Assembly: GCF_003386235.1 (NCBI RefSeq)
Contig: NZ_QRDZ01000028.1
Location: forward strand, 62,001-126,000
Source: Cohnella phaseoli
Lineage (GTDB): Bacteria; Bacillota; Bacilli; Paenibacillales; Paenibacillaceae
Direction of reading: 5' to 3'
Length of the DNA: 64,000 nt
Part shown: positions 1 to 9,059 of the stretch, piece by piece
Numbering within the stretch: position 1 is the first letter of the stretch
How the letters are laid out: every line of letters begins with the position of its first letter
Made by a program: the position numbers and the translations under genes
Notes under the pieces: model-generated
Seen by the model: only the letters and a program-made list of their open reading frames with translations
The model's database searches: none
Told to the model about the DNA's origin: nothing

Positions 1-524
1 GGTGCGAGATAAACCTTGCCGTCCCCGTAAGGCGAACTGGAACGGGACTCGAGTACGCCCGGAAGAATTTTATCCTTGAGCGGCGCTCCTTCGGAGGCTT
101 CGTTGAAAATGTCGGTCAAATCGAGCAGCGCCTTGTCCTTGATCAGACCGTCGATGATCGGCATATTGTCGCTGCCGGCCACGTACATGAAGTCGGGCGG
201 ATTTCCCGCGACGATCTTCGGACGTACGAGCTCGGCGATTTTCGGGCTAGCCGTAATATTGATCTTCGTTCCCGGGTAATCCTTCATGAATTCATCGGCG
301 ATCGAATCCCAGTACTCCCGTCCGTAACCGCCTTGGAATACAGCTACGTTCAATTCCATATTTTCGAACTGCTTGCCCCCTTCGGAAGCGCTGCTGCTTG
401 CGGATGGGTTGGCGCTTGCCGAAGGCGAAGCTCCTTTGGAATCATTGTTGGAGCCGCAGCCCGCAAGTACGGATACCGCCACTACAGAGGCAGCGACCGT
501 CGTTAACCATTTTCTCTGCTTCAT
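1..524 (-). CDS. Sugar ABC transporter substrate-binding lipoprotein (N-terminal part, runs off the window)
   Basis: The first 174 codons of an extracellular solute-binding protein are visible; the C-terminus lies outside the window. The start at 524 follows AAGGGGG on the minus strand. The N-terminus is a lipoprotein signal: MKQRKW, a hydrophobic stretch, then LAGC at about residues 21-24, followed by a Ser/Ala/Pro-rich linker. After it comes a family-1 binding-protein fold beginning with a segment like LNVAVFQGGYGREYWD. It should bind a sugar outside the membrane and pass it to permeases that would lie to the left. It sits downstream of a YesN/YesM pair in the same direction, the usual arrangement for a sugar-sensing transporter locus. 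The substrate cannot be read from the sequence. Confidence 0.85.
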   Translation of the reverse strand, partial: MKQRKWLTTVAASVVAVSVLAGCGSNNDSKGASPSASANPSASSSASEGGKQFENMELNVAVFQGGYGREYWDSIADEFMKDYPGTKINITASPKIAELVRPKIVAGNPPDFMYVAGSDNMPIIDGLIKDKALLDLTDIFNEASEGAPLKDKILPGVLESRSSSPYGDGKVYLA

Positions 525-706
525 TGTGAAACCCCCTTGATCGGATCTGCTCTCATTATAAGTTAGGGAGAAGCTCGGCCAAATGAACAATAAGCAGGAA
601 GCGCATGGACGATTTTATCGAATTGTCCGTATGCTCTTGGCAAGCTGGACAATTTTCAGTCAATGGATCTTAAAATCGTCCAGGTTTAGCTAATACTCAG
701 TCGCGA

Positions 707-2281
707 TCATGGGGTTTTCACATTTTTCGGGGAAAATCCGAAGCGCTTCTTGAATAGACGGTTAAAATAAAACGGATCGGGAATCCCCACCTCGATCGCG
801 GCCTGCTTGACTAAATAACGGCCGGAAGCCAACATCTCGTAGGCTTTGGACATCCGAATCTCATTCAGATAAGTCAGAATGCTTTGACCCGTGTCGGCTT
901 TGAACACCTGGCACAGGTATGGCTCCGACAATCCCACGTGATGGGCTACATCGGCAATGGCGACTCGCTCAGGGTAGCGCTCCTCCAGGTAACGCATCGC
1001 TTGCAGCACCTCTTCCCGAGCGGCGATCTGCGGACTCGCGGTATCGGAGGAACGATTTTCGATCTCCTTAGACAGCTCTCGGATCGTTTCTTTGAGCTGC
1101 GCATCCGTCTCCGCCGCCTCGACCTGTTCGAGCCATCTCTTCTCGTCCCATTGAATTGGAGTTGCCGGATCATCCGAATTGGCGATGCTCCATATCCCGC
1201 CGCTGACGGCTCTTTTTAGCTGCCTCGGATTGACCCGCTGCTCCGCGGCAAGCCCGATTAGCTCAAGCGCGCTCTCCGACCATAGGACGAGCGAACCGGA
1301 ATTCGGCTTGCGCATGCTGTCGCGGAGCCTAGTCTCCGCTGCTTTGAACGCCTCGTTTCCTTCTTGAATCGTCTCGCGATTCGATAAGCACCCTGTCGGC
1401 GGACGAGTGTAGAACAGCAGTTCCTCAGCCAGTCGGCTTAGTCTAAGCTCGGCAGCCAGCTCATCTTCGTCCGATGCGGCGCTCGCATAGATCGCTTTAA
1501 TCCGAACGTTGTAATACAAGGAAGCCAGACTTATCATACGCAGCGCCAGCTCCTCCGGGCTTGAGAAGGATGTCCCGGAAGCATACGCGACCGCAAGCAA
1601 AAACCGCCTCGCCCCCGTACGGATAACGACTGTCCACCGACTGCCCGTAAAGAGTCCGTCCGCCAGCTTAACCAGAGTATCCTGAAATTCCCCGGATTGA
1701 CGAAGTCCTTGTTCGTCTCCCTGCAGACGAATCACGAAGGAATAAACCGTTTCATCCGCGCCAATAAATCGCTCCCCTTCCCAAGGCTCGGAATCGGCAG
1801 TGAGCTCATTGAGCTTGCGAATCGCGGCGGCGATGCGGGGGGTTATTTCCTCAAGACGAGGAACTGCTGCATCCGATGCAGGAGCCGAAGCTGCGCCGTT
1901 CCTCGCATCCAGCTTCGCGGCGATCTCCTCCAGCGTCTGCATGAAGCTTTCCGTCTTGAGAGTCAGCTTGAGCATGTAATCGTAAGCGCCGCACTTCAGC
2001 GCCTCTCGCACCAGCTCGAAGTCGTCGTAGTTGCTCAGCACGAGCACCTCTCCGGAGAAGCCCGAAGCCGTTAGTCTTTTGATAAGCTCCAGCCCGTCCA
2101 TCTCCGGCATTTTAATATCGGTAATGACGATGTCCGCGCCCGTCTCCTGAATCCGATTAAGCGCCGCCGCTCCGTTAGCCGCCGCCCCGACGTATTCGAA
2201 ACGGCTTCCCTCCCAACGAATCAGCGTTTTGACCGCATGGCGCACGATCATCTCATCGTCGACGATCAGAATCTTATACAT
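707..2281 (-). CDS. YesN-type response regulator (REC plus AraC HTH)
   Basis: Transcriptional regulator of a two-component system. The protein (524 residues) begins MYKILIVDDEMIVRH; the receiver domain covers about residues 1-120 with phospho-acceptor Asp in VITDIKMPEMDG. The last 100 residues are an AraC-type double helix-turn-helix (VADVAHHVGLSEPYLCQVF ... FYFNRLFKKRFG). The middle region is poorly conserved, as usual in the YesN family. The chosen start at 2281 has AAGGAGG at good spacing; an upstream in-frame start would put it deep in the kinase gene. It overlaps the kinase gene by 8 bases, so the two are translationally coupled. The likely target is the substrate-binding protein gene downstream. 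Confidence 0.9.
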   Translation of the reverse strand: MYKILIVDDEMIVRHAVKTLIRWEGSRFEYVGAAANGAAALNRIQETGADIVITDIKMPEMDGLELIKRLTASGFSGEVLVLSNYDDFELVREALKCGAYDYMLKLTLKTESFMQTLEEIAAKLDARNGAASAPASDAAVPRLEEITPRIAAAIRKLNELTADSEPWEGERFIGADETVYSFVIRLQGDEQGLRQSGEFQDTLVKLADGLFTGSRWTVVIRTGARRFLLAVAYASGTSFSSPEELALRMISLASLYYNVRIKAIYASAASDEDELAAELRLSRLAEELLFYTRPPTGCLSNRETIQEGNEAFKAAETRLRDSMRKPNSGSLVLWSESALELIGLAAEQRVNPRQLKRAVSGGIWSIANSDDPATPIQWDEKRWLEQVEAAETDAQLKETIRELSKEIENRSSDTASPQIAAREEVLQAMRYLEERYPERVAIADVAHHVGLSEPYLCQVFKADTGQSILTYLNEIRMSKAYEMLASGRYLVKQAAIEVGIPDPFYFNRLFKKRFGFSPKNVKTP

Positions 2282-4088
2282 CGGACCGTTCCTCCTTCGC
2301 CAGGATCGGCAGCTTAATCTCCGTCTCCGTCCCTTCATTCGGAGCGCTGCGGGTCACAAGACCGTAGGCCGCGCCGAAGTGGAGGCGGATTCTCTCGTCG
2401 ACGTTGCCGATGCCTATGCCGGACAGCTTGGCGTGCGAAGACGATTTCCGGTTCTGGGCGTCGTTCATATCGAAGCCTTTGCCGTCGTCGGCAATGACGA
2501 TTTTCAAAGTCGCGCCTTCCCTGACGCCCTCTACGCGAATGCCGACTCTCCGTCCATCTTCATTGCCGGCATGGAGAATCGAATTTTCCACGATCGGCTG
2601 TAAAATAAATTTCGGCACTAGGCACGCATACAGCTCGTCGTCGCTCATAGCGCAGCTCAGCTTAAACGAATCTCCGTAACGAATCCGCTGAATCGTCGCA
2701 TAATGAAGCAGGTTGTCGATCTCCATCTCAAGAGGAATAAGCTCCTCCTTGACCAGAATCGTATTGCGCAGCAGCTCGGACAGCGATTCTATGCCCTGTC
2801 GGACTGTTTCGTTGCCGCTCATCATCGCGCTCCATTTCAAGGAATTCAGCGTATTGAAGAGGAAGTGGGGATTGATCTGGGCCTGCAGCATTTTCAGCTC
2901 CGCGTCCCGTTTGGCCTGCTGCTCGGATTCTACCTGAAAAATAAGCAGCTTAAGCTGCTCGACCATTTTGTCGATTGTTTCCGTTAGTTTGCCCATTTCA
3001 TCCGGATACGAATTGCCGATTTTGGTTTCGAGTTGGCCTAGGCGGATTTGATTGGCATATTGCAGCAGCAGTCTCATCGGACTGTGAATGCTGAAATAAA
3101 TCCACATAGCCAGCCCCCCGGACAGCATGAGCGTCAGTAAACAAATAAAGACGATGTTGCCGCGCATCTCCTTAAGCTCCGACACGAGGAAGGAATGCGG
3201 CACAAGCCCAATCAACTCCCAGTCCGCGGAGCGAATGTACGAGCTGACGACAAGCGTCTTGCGGTCGTTCACCTGGGTGTAGAAAGCTTCGTTCTTATGC
3301 TCCTTGTTCAGCTTGGCGAAAATCTCATTTTGCCCGTAGTCCGAACCTTGCTCGATCTCGGGCGCGACGGAGGAGACAACGAAGCCGTTCTTGTCCGCCA
3401 CGTAGATTCTGCTGCCCTGCCCCAGCTCGACATGGCTGTACGTATTGCGCGAAAAAACCTTTTCATCGATCAGAATCATGATGTAGCCCAGTTTGCGATT
3501 CAAGTTGTCCTCGGCATACACCGCGCGGGTCAGCGCGATCCTGTTCGCGCCCCGATAGGTGCGAAGATATGTCCAGCTCGCATTGCCCGAGGAGGATTCA
3601 ACCGAATCCGTTAACTGGTCCAGACGAATATCCGGATACCATTCGAATCCGAGATCGAAAATCGGCTGCCCTTCATTCGTAAAGATTACGACGTTCGCGA
3701 TATTGCTTAACCGGAAAATCTGCTGGGCAAGCTCCTCGCTTAGCGTCGATCTCAAGTTATTTTTCTGAAAATCCGTCATTTCCTCAAACTTAGGAAGCGC
3801 GCCCTGGATCGATTTATTGATAATGATCGCCTCGCTCAGCGTCTCGTACTGCTCCAGCTCCCGCATCATGTTTTGGGCAAGCTCGTTCAGCACCTGCTGC
3901 GTGGATGCGCTGATTTTTTCCGTAATGGAATTTTCATATTTGTAATTGGAGTAGAAAGCAACGAAAAGCACGGGCAGAAGCGAGGTAATCAGAAACGCGG
4001 CCAACAGCCGGTTCTTGATCGAGATGCGCCGGAGAATCGGCGATGCGCTCCCGAGCCTGGAGCGGAAAAAGTTATTGCCGTTGAACAT
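2274..4088 (-). CDS. YesM-type sensor histidine kinase
   Basis: Membrane sensor kinase of 604 residues, partner of the response regulator that overlaps its 3' end. A first membrane segment lies near residues 22-45, an extracellular sensor region of about 250 residues follows, then a second membrane segment near 300-322, a HAMP domain and the phospho-acceptor region with the motif AQINPHFLFNTLNSLKW. The C-terminal ATPase domain shows the N box (QPIVENSILHA) and the G box (IADDGKGFD). The start at 4088 follows AGGAGG. Family members usually sense extracellular carbohydrate, sometimes through a binding protein; the ligand here is unknown. A terminator separates it from the upstream phosphodiesterase gene. 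Confidence 0.9.
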   Translation of the reverse strand: MFNGNNFFRSRLGSASPILRRISIKNRLLAAFLITSLLPVLFVAFYSNYKYENSITEKISASTQQVLNELAQNMMRELEQYETLSEAIIINKSIQGALPKFEEMTDFQKNNLRSTLSEELAQQIFRLSNIANVVIFTNEGQPIFDLGFEWYPDIRLDQLTDSVESSSGNASWTYLRTYRGANRIALTRAVYAEDNLNRKLGYIMILIDEKVFSRNTYSHVELGQGSRIYVADKNGFVVSSVAPEIEQGSDYGQNEIFAKLNKEHKNEAFYTQVNDRKTLVVSSYIRSADWELIGLVPHSFLVSELKEMRGNIVFICLLTLMLSGGLAMWIYFSIHSPMRLLLQYANQIRLGQLETKIGNSYPDEMGKLTETIDKMVEQLKLLIFQVESEQQAKRDAELKMLQAQINPHFLFNTLNSLKWSAMMSGNETVRQGIESLSELLRNTILVKEELIPLEMEIDNLLHYATIQRIRYGDSFKLSCAMSDDELYACLVPKFILQPIVENSILHAGNEDGRRVGIRVEGVREGATLKIVIADDGKGFDMNDAQNRKSSSHAKLSGIGIGNVDERIRLHFGAAYGLVTRSAPNEGTETEIKLPILAKEERSDV

Positions 4089-4127
4089 ATGTCGGACGCC
4101 TCCTGTCGGAGTATAGTTTATCACAAA

Positions 4128-4166
4128 AGAAAAAGCCGTTCCCCAGACTTAACTGGAGGAACAGCC
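4128..4166 (-). terminator. Rho-independent terminator after the phosphodiesterase gene
   Basis: On the minus strand a stem (GCTGTTCCTCCAG pairing with CTGGGGAACGGC, one wobble and one bulge) is followed by TTTTTCTTTT. It lies between the phosphodiesterase stop at 4189 and the kinase start at 4088, so these two genes are probably separate transcription units. Confidence 0.75.
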
Positions 4167-4188
4167 TCTCGCTTCAACTCTCGAACGA

Positions 4189-4992
4189 TTATACGCCCTT
4201 AGGGAGACGACCTTCCCAATCGCTTCTCTCCGGGAGCCCCAATGCTCGCGCGGCAACGACCGCCGTATCCATAATGCTTACCGGCCCGTCGATCGCTCCG
4301 GCTTGCACGCCGTATCCGGCGGCTCCCCATGTAATCGTCATATCCATCGGATGGTCGCTGCCGTGATCGTTAGGATGAGTTCCTCCGCCGCCATGGTCCG
4401 ACACCAGAATGACCAGCGTATCCTCCAGCAGACCTTCCTCGCGCAGCGCATCTTCGATCATGCCGATATACGGGTCCGTCTGCTCGATCTGTTTGATCTG
4501 CCCCGGCGTGCCGAAACCGTGGGCGTGTCCGGCCGCATCCGGCAGATCAAACTGAATAAACATGAGCTTAAATTCAGGGGTCGAGCGAATATACGCAACG
4601 ATATCCTTGGCCAGTTCCGGGTCGGTTTTGGATACGCAGTGAACGTCAAGATTAGCTTCGATAATGCCTGTATTGATCGGTTCCCAGCAGCTAAAGGCCG
4701 CCAGCGGAGCTTCCGGCCATTGCGCGCGGGACAATCCGAATAGGGAGCTATAAGGAAAATTAGATGGAACCGTCTCGCGACTCGCCTTGTCGTTGTTAAT
4801 GCCGTGCTTATCCGGACCTACCCCGTACAGCAGCGAGCCCCAGCATTCTGCGCTGATGCTCGGAAAAACGGTTTGGGCCTCGTAGGAATACGCTCCTCTT
4901 TCCAGCAGCGCGTGGATACGCGGAGTTTCCGCATCCTTAATAAAGTTGCCCGCTCCGTCAATGCCAATGATAATGACCCTGTTCGCTTTCAT
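4189..4992 (-). CDS. Alkaline-phosphatase-superfamily phosphodiesterase (type I nucleotide pyrophosphatase/phosphodiesterase-like)
   Basis: A 267-residue metal-dependent hydrolase. It begins with the metal-binding strand VIIIGIDGAGN; the expected nucleophile region is FPSISAECWGSLLYG, with Ser rather than the Cys found in sulfatases; later ligands appear in FDLPDAAGHAHG and LVSDHGGGGTHPNDHG. The protein is short for the family and has no signal peptide, so it should act in the cytoplasm on a phosphate mono- or diester. The start at 4992 follows GGAGGAGG. It belongs to the same superfamily as the two sulfatases further right, so it could remove phosphate groups from an imported glycan, but that is inference. 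A nucleotide pyrophosphatase role is the alternative. Confidence 0.75.
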   Translation of the reverse strand: MKANRVIIIGIDGAGNFIKDAETPRIHALLERGAYSYEAQTVFPSISAECWGSLLYGVGPDKHGINNDKASRETVPSNFPYSSLFGLSRAQWPEAPLAAFSCWEPINTGIIEANLDVHCVSKTDPELAKDIVAYIRSTPEFKLMFIQFDLPDAAGHAHGFGTPGQIKQIEQTDPYIGMIEDALREEGLLEDTLVILVSDHGGGGTHPNDHGSDHPMDMTITWGAAGYGVQAGAIDGPVSIMDTAVVAARALGLPERSDWEGRLPKGV

Positions 4993-5167
4993 CTTCTTCC
5001 TCCTCCATCACCAATGACCGTTTTGTTGTTTTTTATTGCAATTAGTTGGTTTTATTCTCATCCTAATGAAATTATGCACGGCCGTCAATATGAAAAGGTA
5101 GTTTTTTAGAGCGGCGCTCACTATTATTAAAGGAGAAGAGATCCAATCCTAAGGCAGGCGATAGATT

Positions 5168-7315
5168 TTGCACTTTATTCGAACGATGATGAGGCATTTC
5201 GCTAGGCATAAGCCGCTGCTCGTCTTCTTCCTGATCGGTCTGCTTTTTGAGGTCGCCTACGCGGTCGGCGCCCCGGTGAGCCTAAAATATCTGGTCGACG
5301 AAGCTTTCGGTCCCAAGGACGTCCAAGCTTTCTATTTGATTTTCTCGCTTCTGCTCTGCGGCGGACTGCTCAGCCTCGCGGCGGGCTTGGTCGGCGAATA
5401 TGCGCTGAACAAGCTGAGCGGACGGGTCGTTCAGAAGCTGCGCAGCGACCTTTACGTACATATCCAGAAGCAATCCGCTCCATTTTTTCAGCGCTTTCGA
5501 GTAGGCGACATTGTCGCTCGCTTCTCCTCGGATATGGCCTCTGTCGAACGAGTCGCCACCTTCTCGCTGCCTTTTTTTCTGAAAGAGGCTTTAAGCGTCG
5601 CGCTTGGCCTTGCCATGCTGATCTCGCTAGAGTGGAAGCTGACGCTTGTCATGGTATTCGGTTCGCTGCTGATGATGGCCGGTCCCCGACTGCTTCAAGG
5701 ACGTGCGGAATCCGCCAACCTCCGCTACAAGGAGGCACAGGAGCGCTTCACCAACCTGATCGACGAGACGGTGAAGGGTCATCGCACCGTTCACGCCTAT
5801 CACCGCCAAAGCTTGTTGTTGGAAAGGGCTCGTTCGCATATCCAGTCGCTCCTGACGCTTGGCTTGAAAATGCACGTCACCAACTCCTTGCTGGAACGTC
5901 TGCCGCTTACGGTTTTGCTTCTGCTCAACGGCGCGATGATCGGATTCGGAGGTTACTTGATCTTCCAGGATCAGCTCTCCATTGGGGGATTCATGGCCTT
6001 CTTCACCTTGTTTATGAGCGTCGGACAGGCCGCCTCCAACTTAACGCTGGTCATTCCCGGCCTGATCGATTCCGGGAGCAGTTTTAAGCGGATTGCGGAG
6101 GTTCTTGACTATGAGCCGGATTTGCGGGAGGTCGAGCGTCCAATCGAGCTGCCTCCAATTGTCGAAGGACTTACAATGGACGAGGTCACGTTCGGGTACA
6201 CCGAAGATAGCGATCAACTCAAGGCGGTTAGCCTGCGCATACCTGCCGGAAGCTATGCGGCGTTCGTCGGTCCGAGCGGCTCGGGCAAAAGTACGGCCCT
6301 TCAACTGCTGGCCCGCTTCTATGATCCGAGGCAAGGCACGGTATCGATCGATGGACAGAATCTGCGCGACGTTAGCGAAGCCTCCTTACGGCAAAGAACC
6401 GCCGTTGTCACGCAGGAATCGTTCCTGTTCAACACGACTATCCGGGATAACCTCTTACTGGGGCGCCCAGATGCGAATGAGACGGAGATCGTCGAGGCGG
6501 CCAAGCTCGCGCATATCCACGATACGATTGCAGCGTGGCCGGGGGGCTATGACACGCCCGTTCACCATGAGGGGGCTTCGTTGTCCGGCGGGCAGCGTCA
6601 ACGCGTCTCCATAGCAAGAGCGCTGTTGAAGAAGCCGGAAGTTCTTCTGCTCGACGAGGTAACGTCCGCGCTTGATCCGGGTTCCGAAGCCGGGGTCAAC
6701 GATAGCATTCGGCGTCTTCGCGGCAGCGCGACGGTCGTCTCGGTCACGCACCGGCTCGACTCCGTCGTACAAGCGGATCTGATTTTCGTATTCCAGGACG
6801 GGCGGGTCGTCGAAGCCGGCACTCATGAGGAATTGCTGCGGCGCGGCGGATTGTATCGCGAAATGTGGAACAAACAGCACGGGTTCGTGCTGTCGCAGGA
6901 CGGACTGCATGTGAGCGTCGACGCGGACCGGTTGGCCCAGTTGCCCTTCTTCAAAGGCGTCGAGTCCGAGCAGCTTCGCGAGCTTGCCGATCTGTTTGCG
7001 ACGGAAACGTTGCAGGAAGGCGACTCTGTCGTCCGCGAGGGAGATTCAGGAGATAAGTTCTATCTAATCGTGCGCGGAAAATTCGAGGTAGTAAAGCGCG
7101 GTTCCGATGAGGAAGATCGCAGGGTTGCGGTCTTGCAGGACGGCGATCATTTCGGGGAGATCGCCTTGCTCAAGGGGATACCGCGAACGGCTACGGTCCG
7201 GGCGCTTGGGCCTGCCGTCGTCATCTCCATGAGAAGGGACGCCTTCTTGGCGCTTACGGCCAAATCCCCCCACATTCTTCAGGCGGTGGAACAGACGCTT
7301 CGGGCTCGGCTATGA
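5168..7315 (+). CDS. ABC exporter (fused permease-ATPase) with a C-terminal cyclic-nucleotide-binding domain
   Basis: A 715-residue half-transporter with an unusual extra domain. Residues 1-310 form a six-helix ABC exporter membrane domain; residues about 335-575 are the ATPase with Walker A (GPSGSGKST), signature LSGGQRQR and Walker B (VLLLDEVTSALD). Residues about 590-715 are a cyclic-nucleotide-binding domain with FGEIALLKGIPRTATV, a well-kept phosphate-binding cassette including the Arg expected to contact the cyclic phosphate. The proposed start is TTG at 5168 after AAGGCAGG; ATG codons at 5186 and 5189 are possible. It stands alone on the plus strand and ends at a strong terminator. It should act as a homodimer; the exported substrate is unknown. 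The fusion suggests gating by a nucleotide signal. Confidence 0.85.
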   Translation: MHFIRTMMRHFARHKPLLVFFLIGLLFEVAYAVGAPVSLKYLVDEAFGPKDVQAFYLIFSLLLCGGLLSLAAGLVGEYALNKLSGRVVQKLRSDLYVHIQKQSAPFFQRFRVGDIVARFSSDMASVERVATFSLPFFLKEALSVALGLAMLISLEWKLTLVMVFGSLLMMAGPRLLQGRAESANLRYKEAQERFTNLIDETVKGHRTVHAYHRQSLLLERARSHIQSLLTLGLKMHVTNSLLERLPLTVLLLLNGAMIGFGGYLIFQDQLSIGGFMAFFTLFMSVGQAASNLTLVIPGLIDSGSSFKRIAEVLDYEPDLREVERPIELPPIVEGLTMDEVTFGYTEDSDQLKAVSLRIPAGSYAAFVGPSGSGKSTALQLLARFYDPRQGTVSIDGQNLRDVSEASLRQRTAVVTQESFLFNTTIRDNLLLGRPDANETEIVEAAKLAHIHDTIAAWPGGYDTPVHHEGASLSGGQRQRVSIARALLKKPEVLLLDEVTSALDPGSEAGVNDSIRRLRGSATVVSVTHRLDSVVQADLIFVFQDGRVVEAGTHEELLRRGGLYREMWNKQHGFVLSQDGLHVSVDADRLAQLPFFKGVESEQLRELADLFATETLQEGDSVVREGDSGDKFYLIVRGKFEVVKRGSDEEDRRVAVLQDGDHFGEIALLKGIPRTATVRALGPAVVISMRRDAFLALTAKSPHILQAVEQTLRARL

Positions 7316-7390
7316 GCGGACTGTTTTGAGACTGTTTTGGGAAGATTCACAACCCTAGTCGGCCTTGATCTTCAAATGGGGATAAACAAA

Positions 7391-7423
7391 GCTGCAAGCC
7401 CGCTTATGGGCTTGCAGCTTTTC
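7391..7423 (+). terminator. Rho-independent terminator, probably bidirectional
   Basis: A perfect 11-bp stem GCTGCAAGCCC / GGGCTTGCAGC with a 6-base loop is followed by TTTTCTTATTT on the plus strand. Read on the minus strand it also precedes TTTGTTTAT, so it can end both the ABC exporter gene and the converging sulfatase gene. Confidence 0.9.
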
Positions 7424-7473
7424 TTATTTCGCCGATAGGACCGCCTCGCGTGCTTACTGCATGCGGATTCTCT

Positions 7474-8979
7474 CTACGCCAGTCGAAGACGAGTGTACTG
7501 CTTCAGCAATCCGTCCTCATGCTTTTTCATCCAATTCACAAGAGCCTGTCGCATGTCGTCCGCAGCAGCCAAGTATTCGCTGCCATTAATCACATTGCGC
7601 AGCTCGTGCGGGTCGCGAGCGAGATCGTACAGTTCGTCCGTGTCTCCGCAGTTAAACACATACTTGAAGTCGCCTTTGCGGATCATCCGCTGCGTGTACA
7701 TAACGCTCTCCAAGCCGGCTCCTTCCGTCACGATGCTATCCGGCCAGTCCTCGATCGCTTTGTTCTCCAGCATCGGCGCGAACGATCTGCCGTCGCTGCC
7801 TTGCTCCGGCTCTCCAGCTCCCGCCAGATCCAGAATCGTTGCGTGAATGTCGCATGTTCCGACCATACTCGCTTCCCGGCCCGGCTTGCCCGTTCCGGCT
7901 GCGGGCTTGACCAGAAGCGGAATGCGGCATGTTTCTTCATACATGTAAAAAGACTTGTCGCATAGCCCTCCGTGGATGCCAAGCGACTCGCCGTGGTCCG
8001 CGGAGAACAGAATGATCGTATTGTCGTACAACCCGTTTTCCTTCAAATAATCGAGCAAACGGCCGATCTGCTCGTCTATGCTGCTCATGAACGCGTAGTA
8101 ATGACGAATGTGCGGAACGAAGTCCTCCCAGGATTTACTCCCCTGCTTGATGCGATGAATGGAAGGCTTGCCGGTTCCGTCGTCGTCAAAATTCGGCCAC
8201 GGCGGAATCTCGACGTCCCGGTACATATCCAGATGCTTCGTCGGCGCGATGTACGGCTCGTGCGGGCCCCAGAAATTCAAAGAGAAGAAAAACGGTTTAT
8301 CCCGCTCGCGGAAACGATCGATATGCTCGATAGCCCGATCGACCAAATAGTATTCGACCGTCCCTTCAACCGGCGTCGTCAGCTCGGCCGAGAAGTGGCC
8401 CTCGAAGTGGCCGGACAGCTTGTTGATCAGATTCCATTCCAGTCCTCTGTCCTGCAAGTAGGCCTTAAACGCCGCGTAATACATACCGCCCAGACCATGC
8501 CCCCCGAAGTCGTCGCCTTCATAGCCGACATCGGTCGGCAAGGAGCGCATTCCTGCCGCCAGCTCGGGAAAACGAACATAGCCCAGATTGCCGTTCGCAT
8601 ACCGCTCCTCCGGCCCCGACGTTCCCAAATGCCATTTGCCCGTATAGCCGAGACTATAATCGGTTTCCTCCAAACGGCGGCTCAGCAGCCGCGATGTATC
8701 GGGAAGCTCCTGCACCATGCTTCCCATCCCATACCCGTTCGTCTGCATGCCGTGCTTAAACGGGTACAAGCCGGTTTGGATCGAGGCGCGCGCAGGCGTA
8801 CATACCGGACAGCTTGTGTACGCATTGTCGAACACGATGCTTTCCTCTGCCAGTTGGTCCAGATGAGGCGTCTGACAGATGCTTCCTCCATATACGGATA
8901 ACGTATCCGTTCTCTGCTGATCGGTCTGGATGAACAAAATATTCGGGCGACCCGAAGCCGCCTTACTCACCTCTGTCAT
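7474..8979 (-). CDS. Sulfatase (formylglycine type), last gene of the mannoside locus
   Basis: An arylsulfatase-family enzyme of 501 residues that hydrolyses sulfate esters. The metal-binding start is NILFIQTDQQR, and the catalytic Cys that is converted to formylglycine sits in PVCTPARASIQTG (C-T-P-A-R, about residue 60). Later motifs include SADHGESLG. There is no signal peptide, so it should be cytoplasmic and act on imported sulfated oligosaccharides. The start at 8979 has AAAGGAG nine bases upstream; the ATG at 8988 abuts the ribosome binding site and is less likely. It follows the GH125 gene by 80 bases on the same strand. The locus has two sulfatases of different sequence, which suggests two different sulfate positions on the substrate. 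Confidence 0.9.
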   Translation of the reverse strand: MTEVSKAASGRPNILFIQTDQQRTDTLSVYGGSICQTPHLDQLAEESIVFDNAYTSCPVCTPARASIQTGLYPFKHGMQTNGYGMGSMVQELPDTSRLLSRRLEETDYSLGYTGKWHLGTSGPEERYANGNLGYVRFPELAAGMRSLPTDVGYEGDDFGGHGLGGMYYAAFKAYLQDRGLEWNLINKLSGHFEGHFSAELTTPVEGTVEYYLVDRAIEHIDRFRERDKPFFFSLNFWGPHEPYIAPTKHLDMYRDVEIPPWPNFDDDGTGKPSIHRIKQGSKSWEDFVPHIRHYYAFMSSIDEQIGRLLDYLKENGLYDNTIILFSADHGESLGIHGGLCDKSFYMYEETCRIPLLVKPAAGTGKPGREASMVGTCDIHATILDLAGAGEPEQGSDGRSFAPMLENKAIEDWPDSIVTEGAGLESVMYTQRMIRKGDFKYVFNCGDTDELYDLARDPHELRNVINGSEYLAAADDMRQALVNWMKKHEDGLLKQYTRLRLA

Positions 8980-9059
8980 CTTCGTCATCTCCTTTCGGTG
9001 CAGTCTATCATCCTAATTTAACATTTTTTCGTCAGTAGATTGCGAACAGCGCGGCAAAC

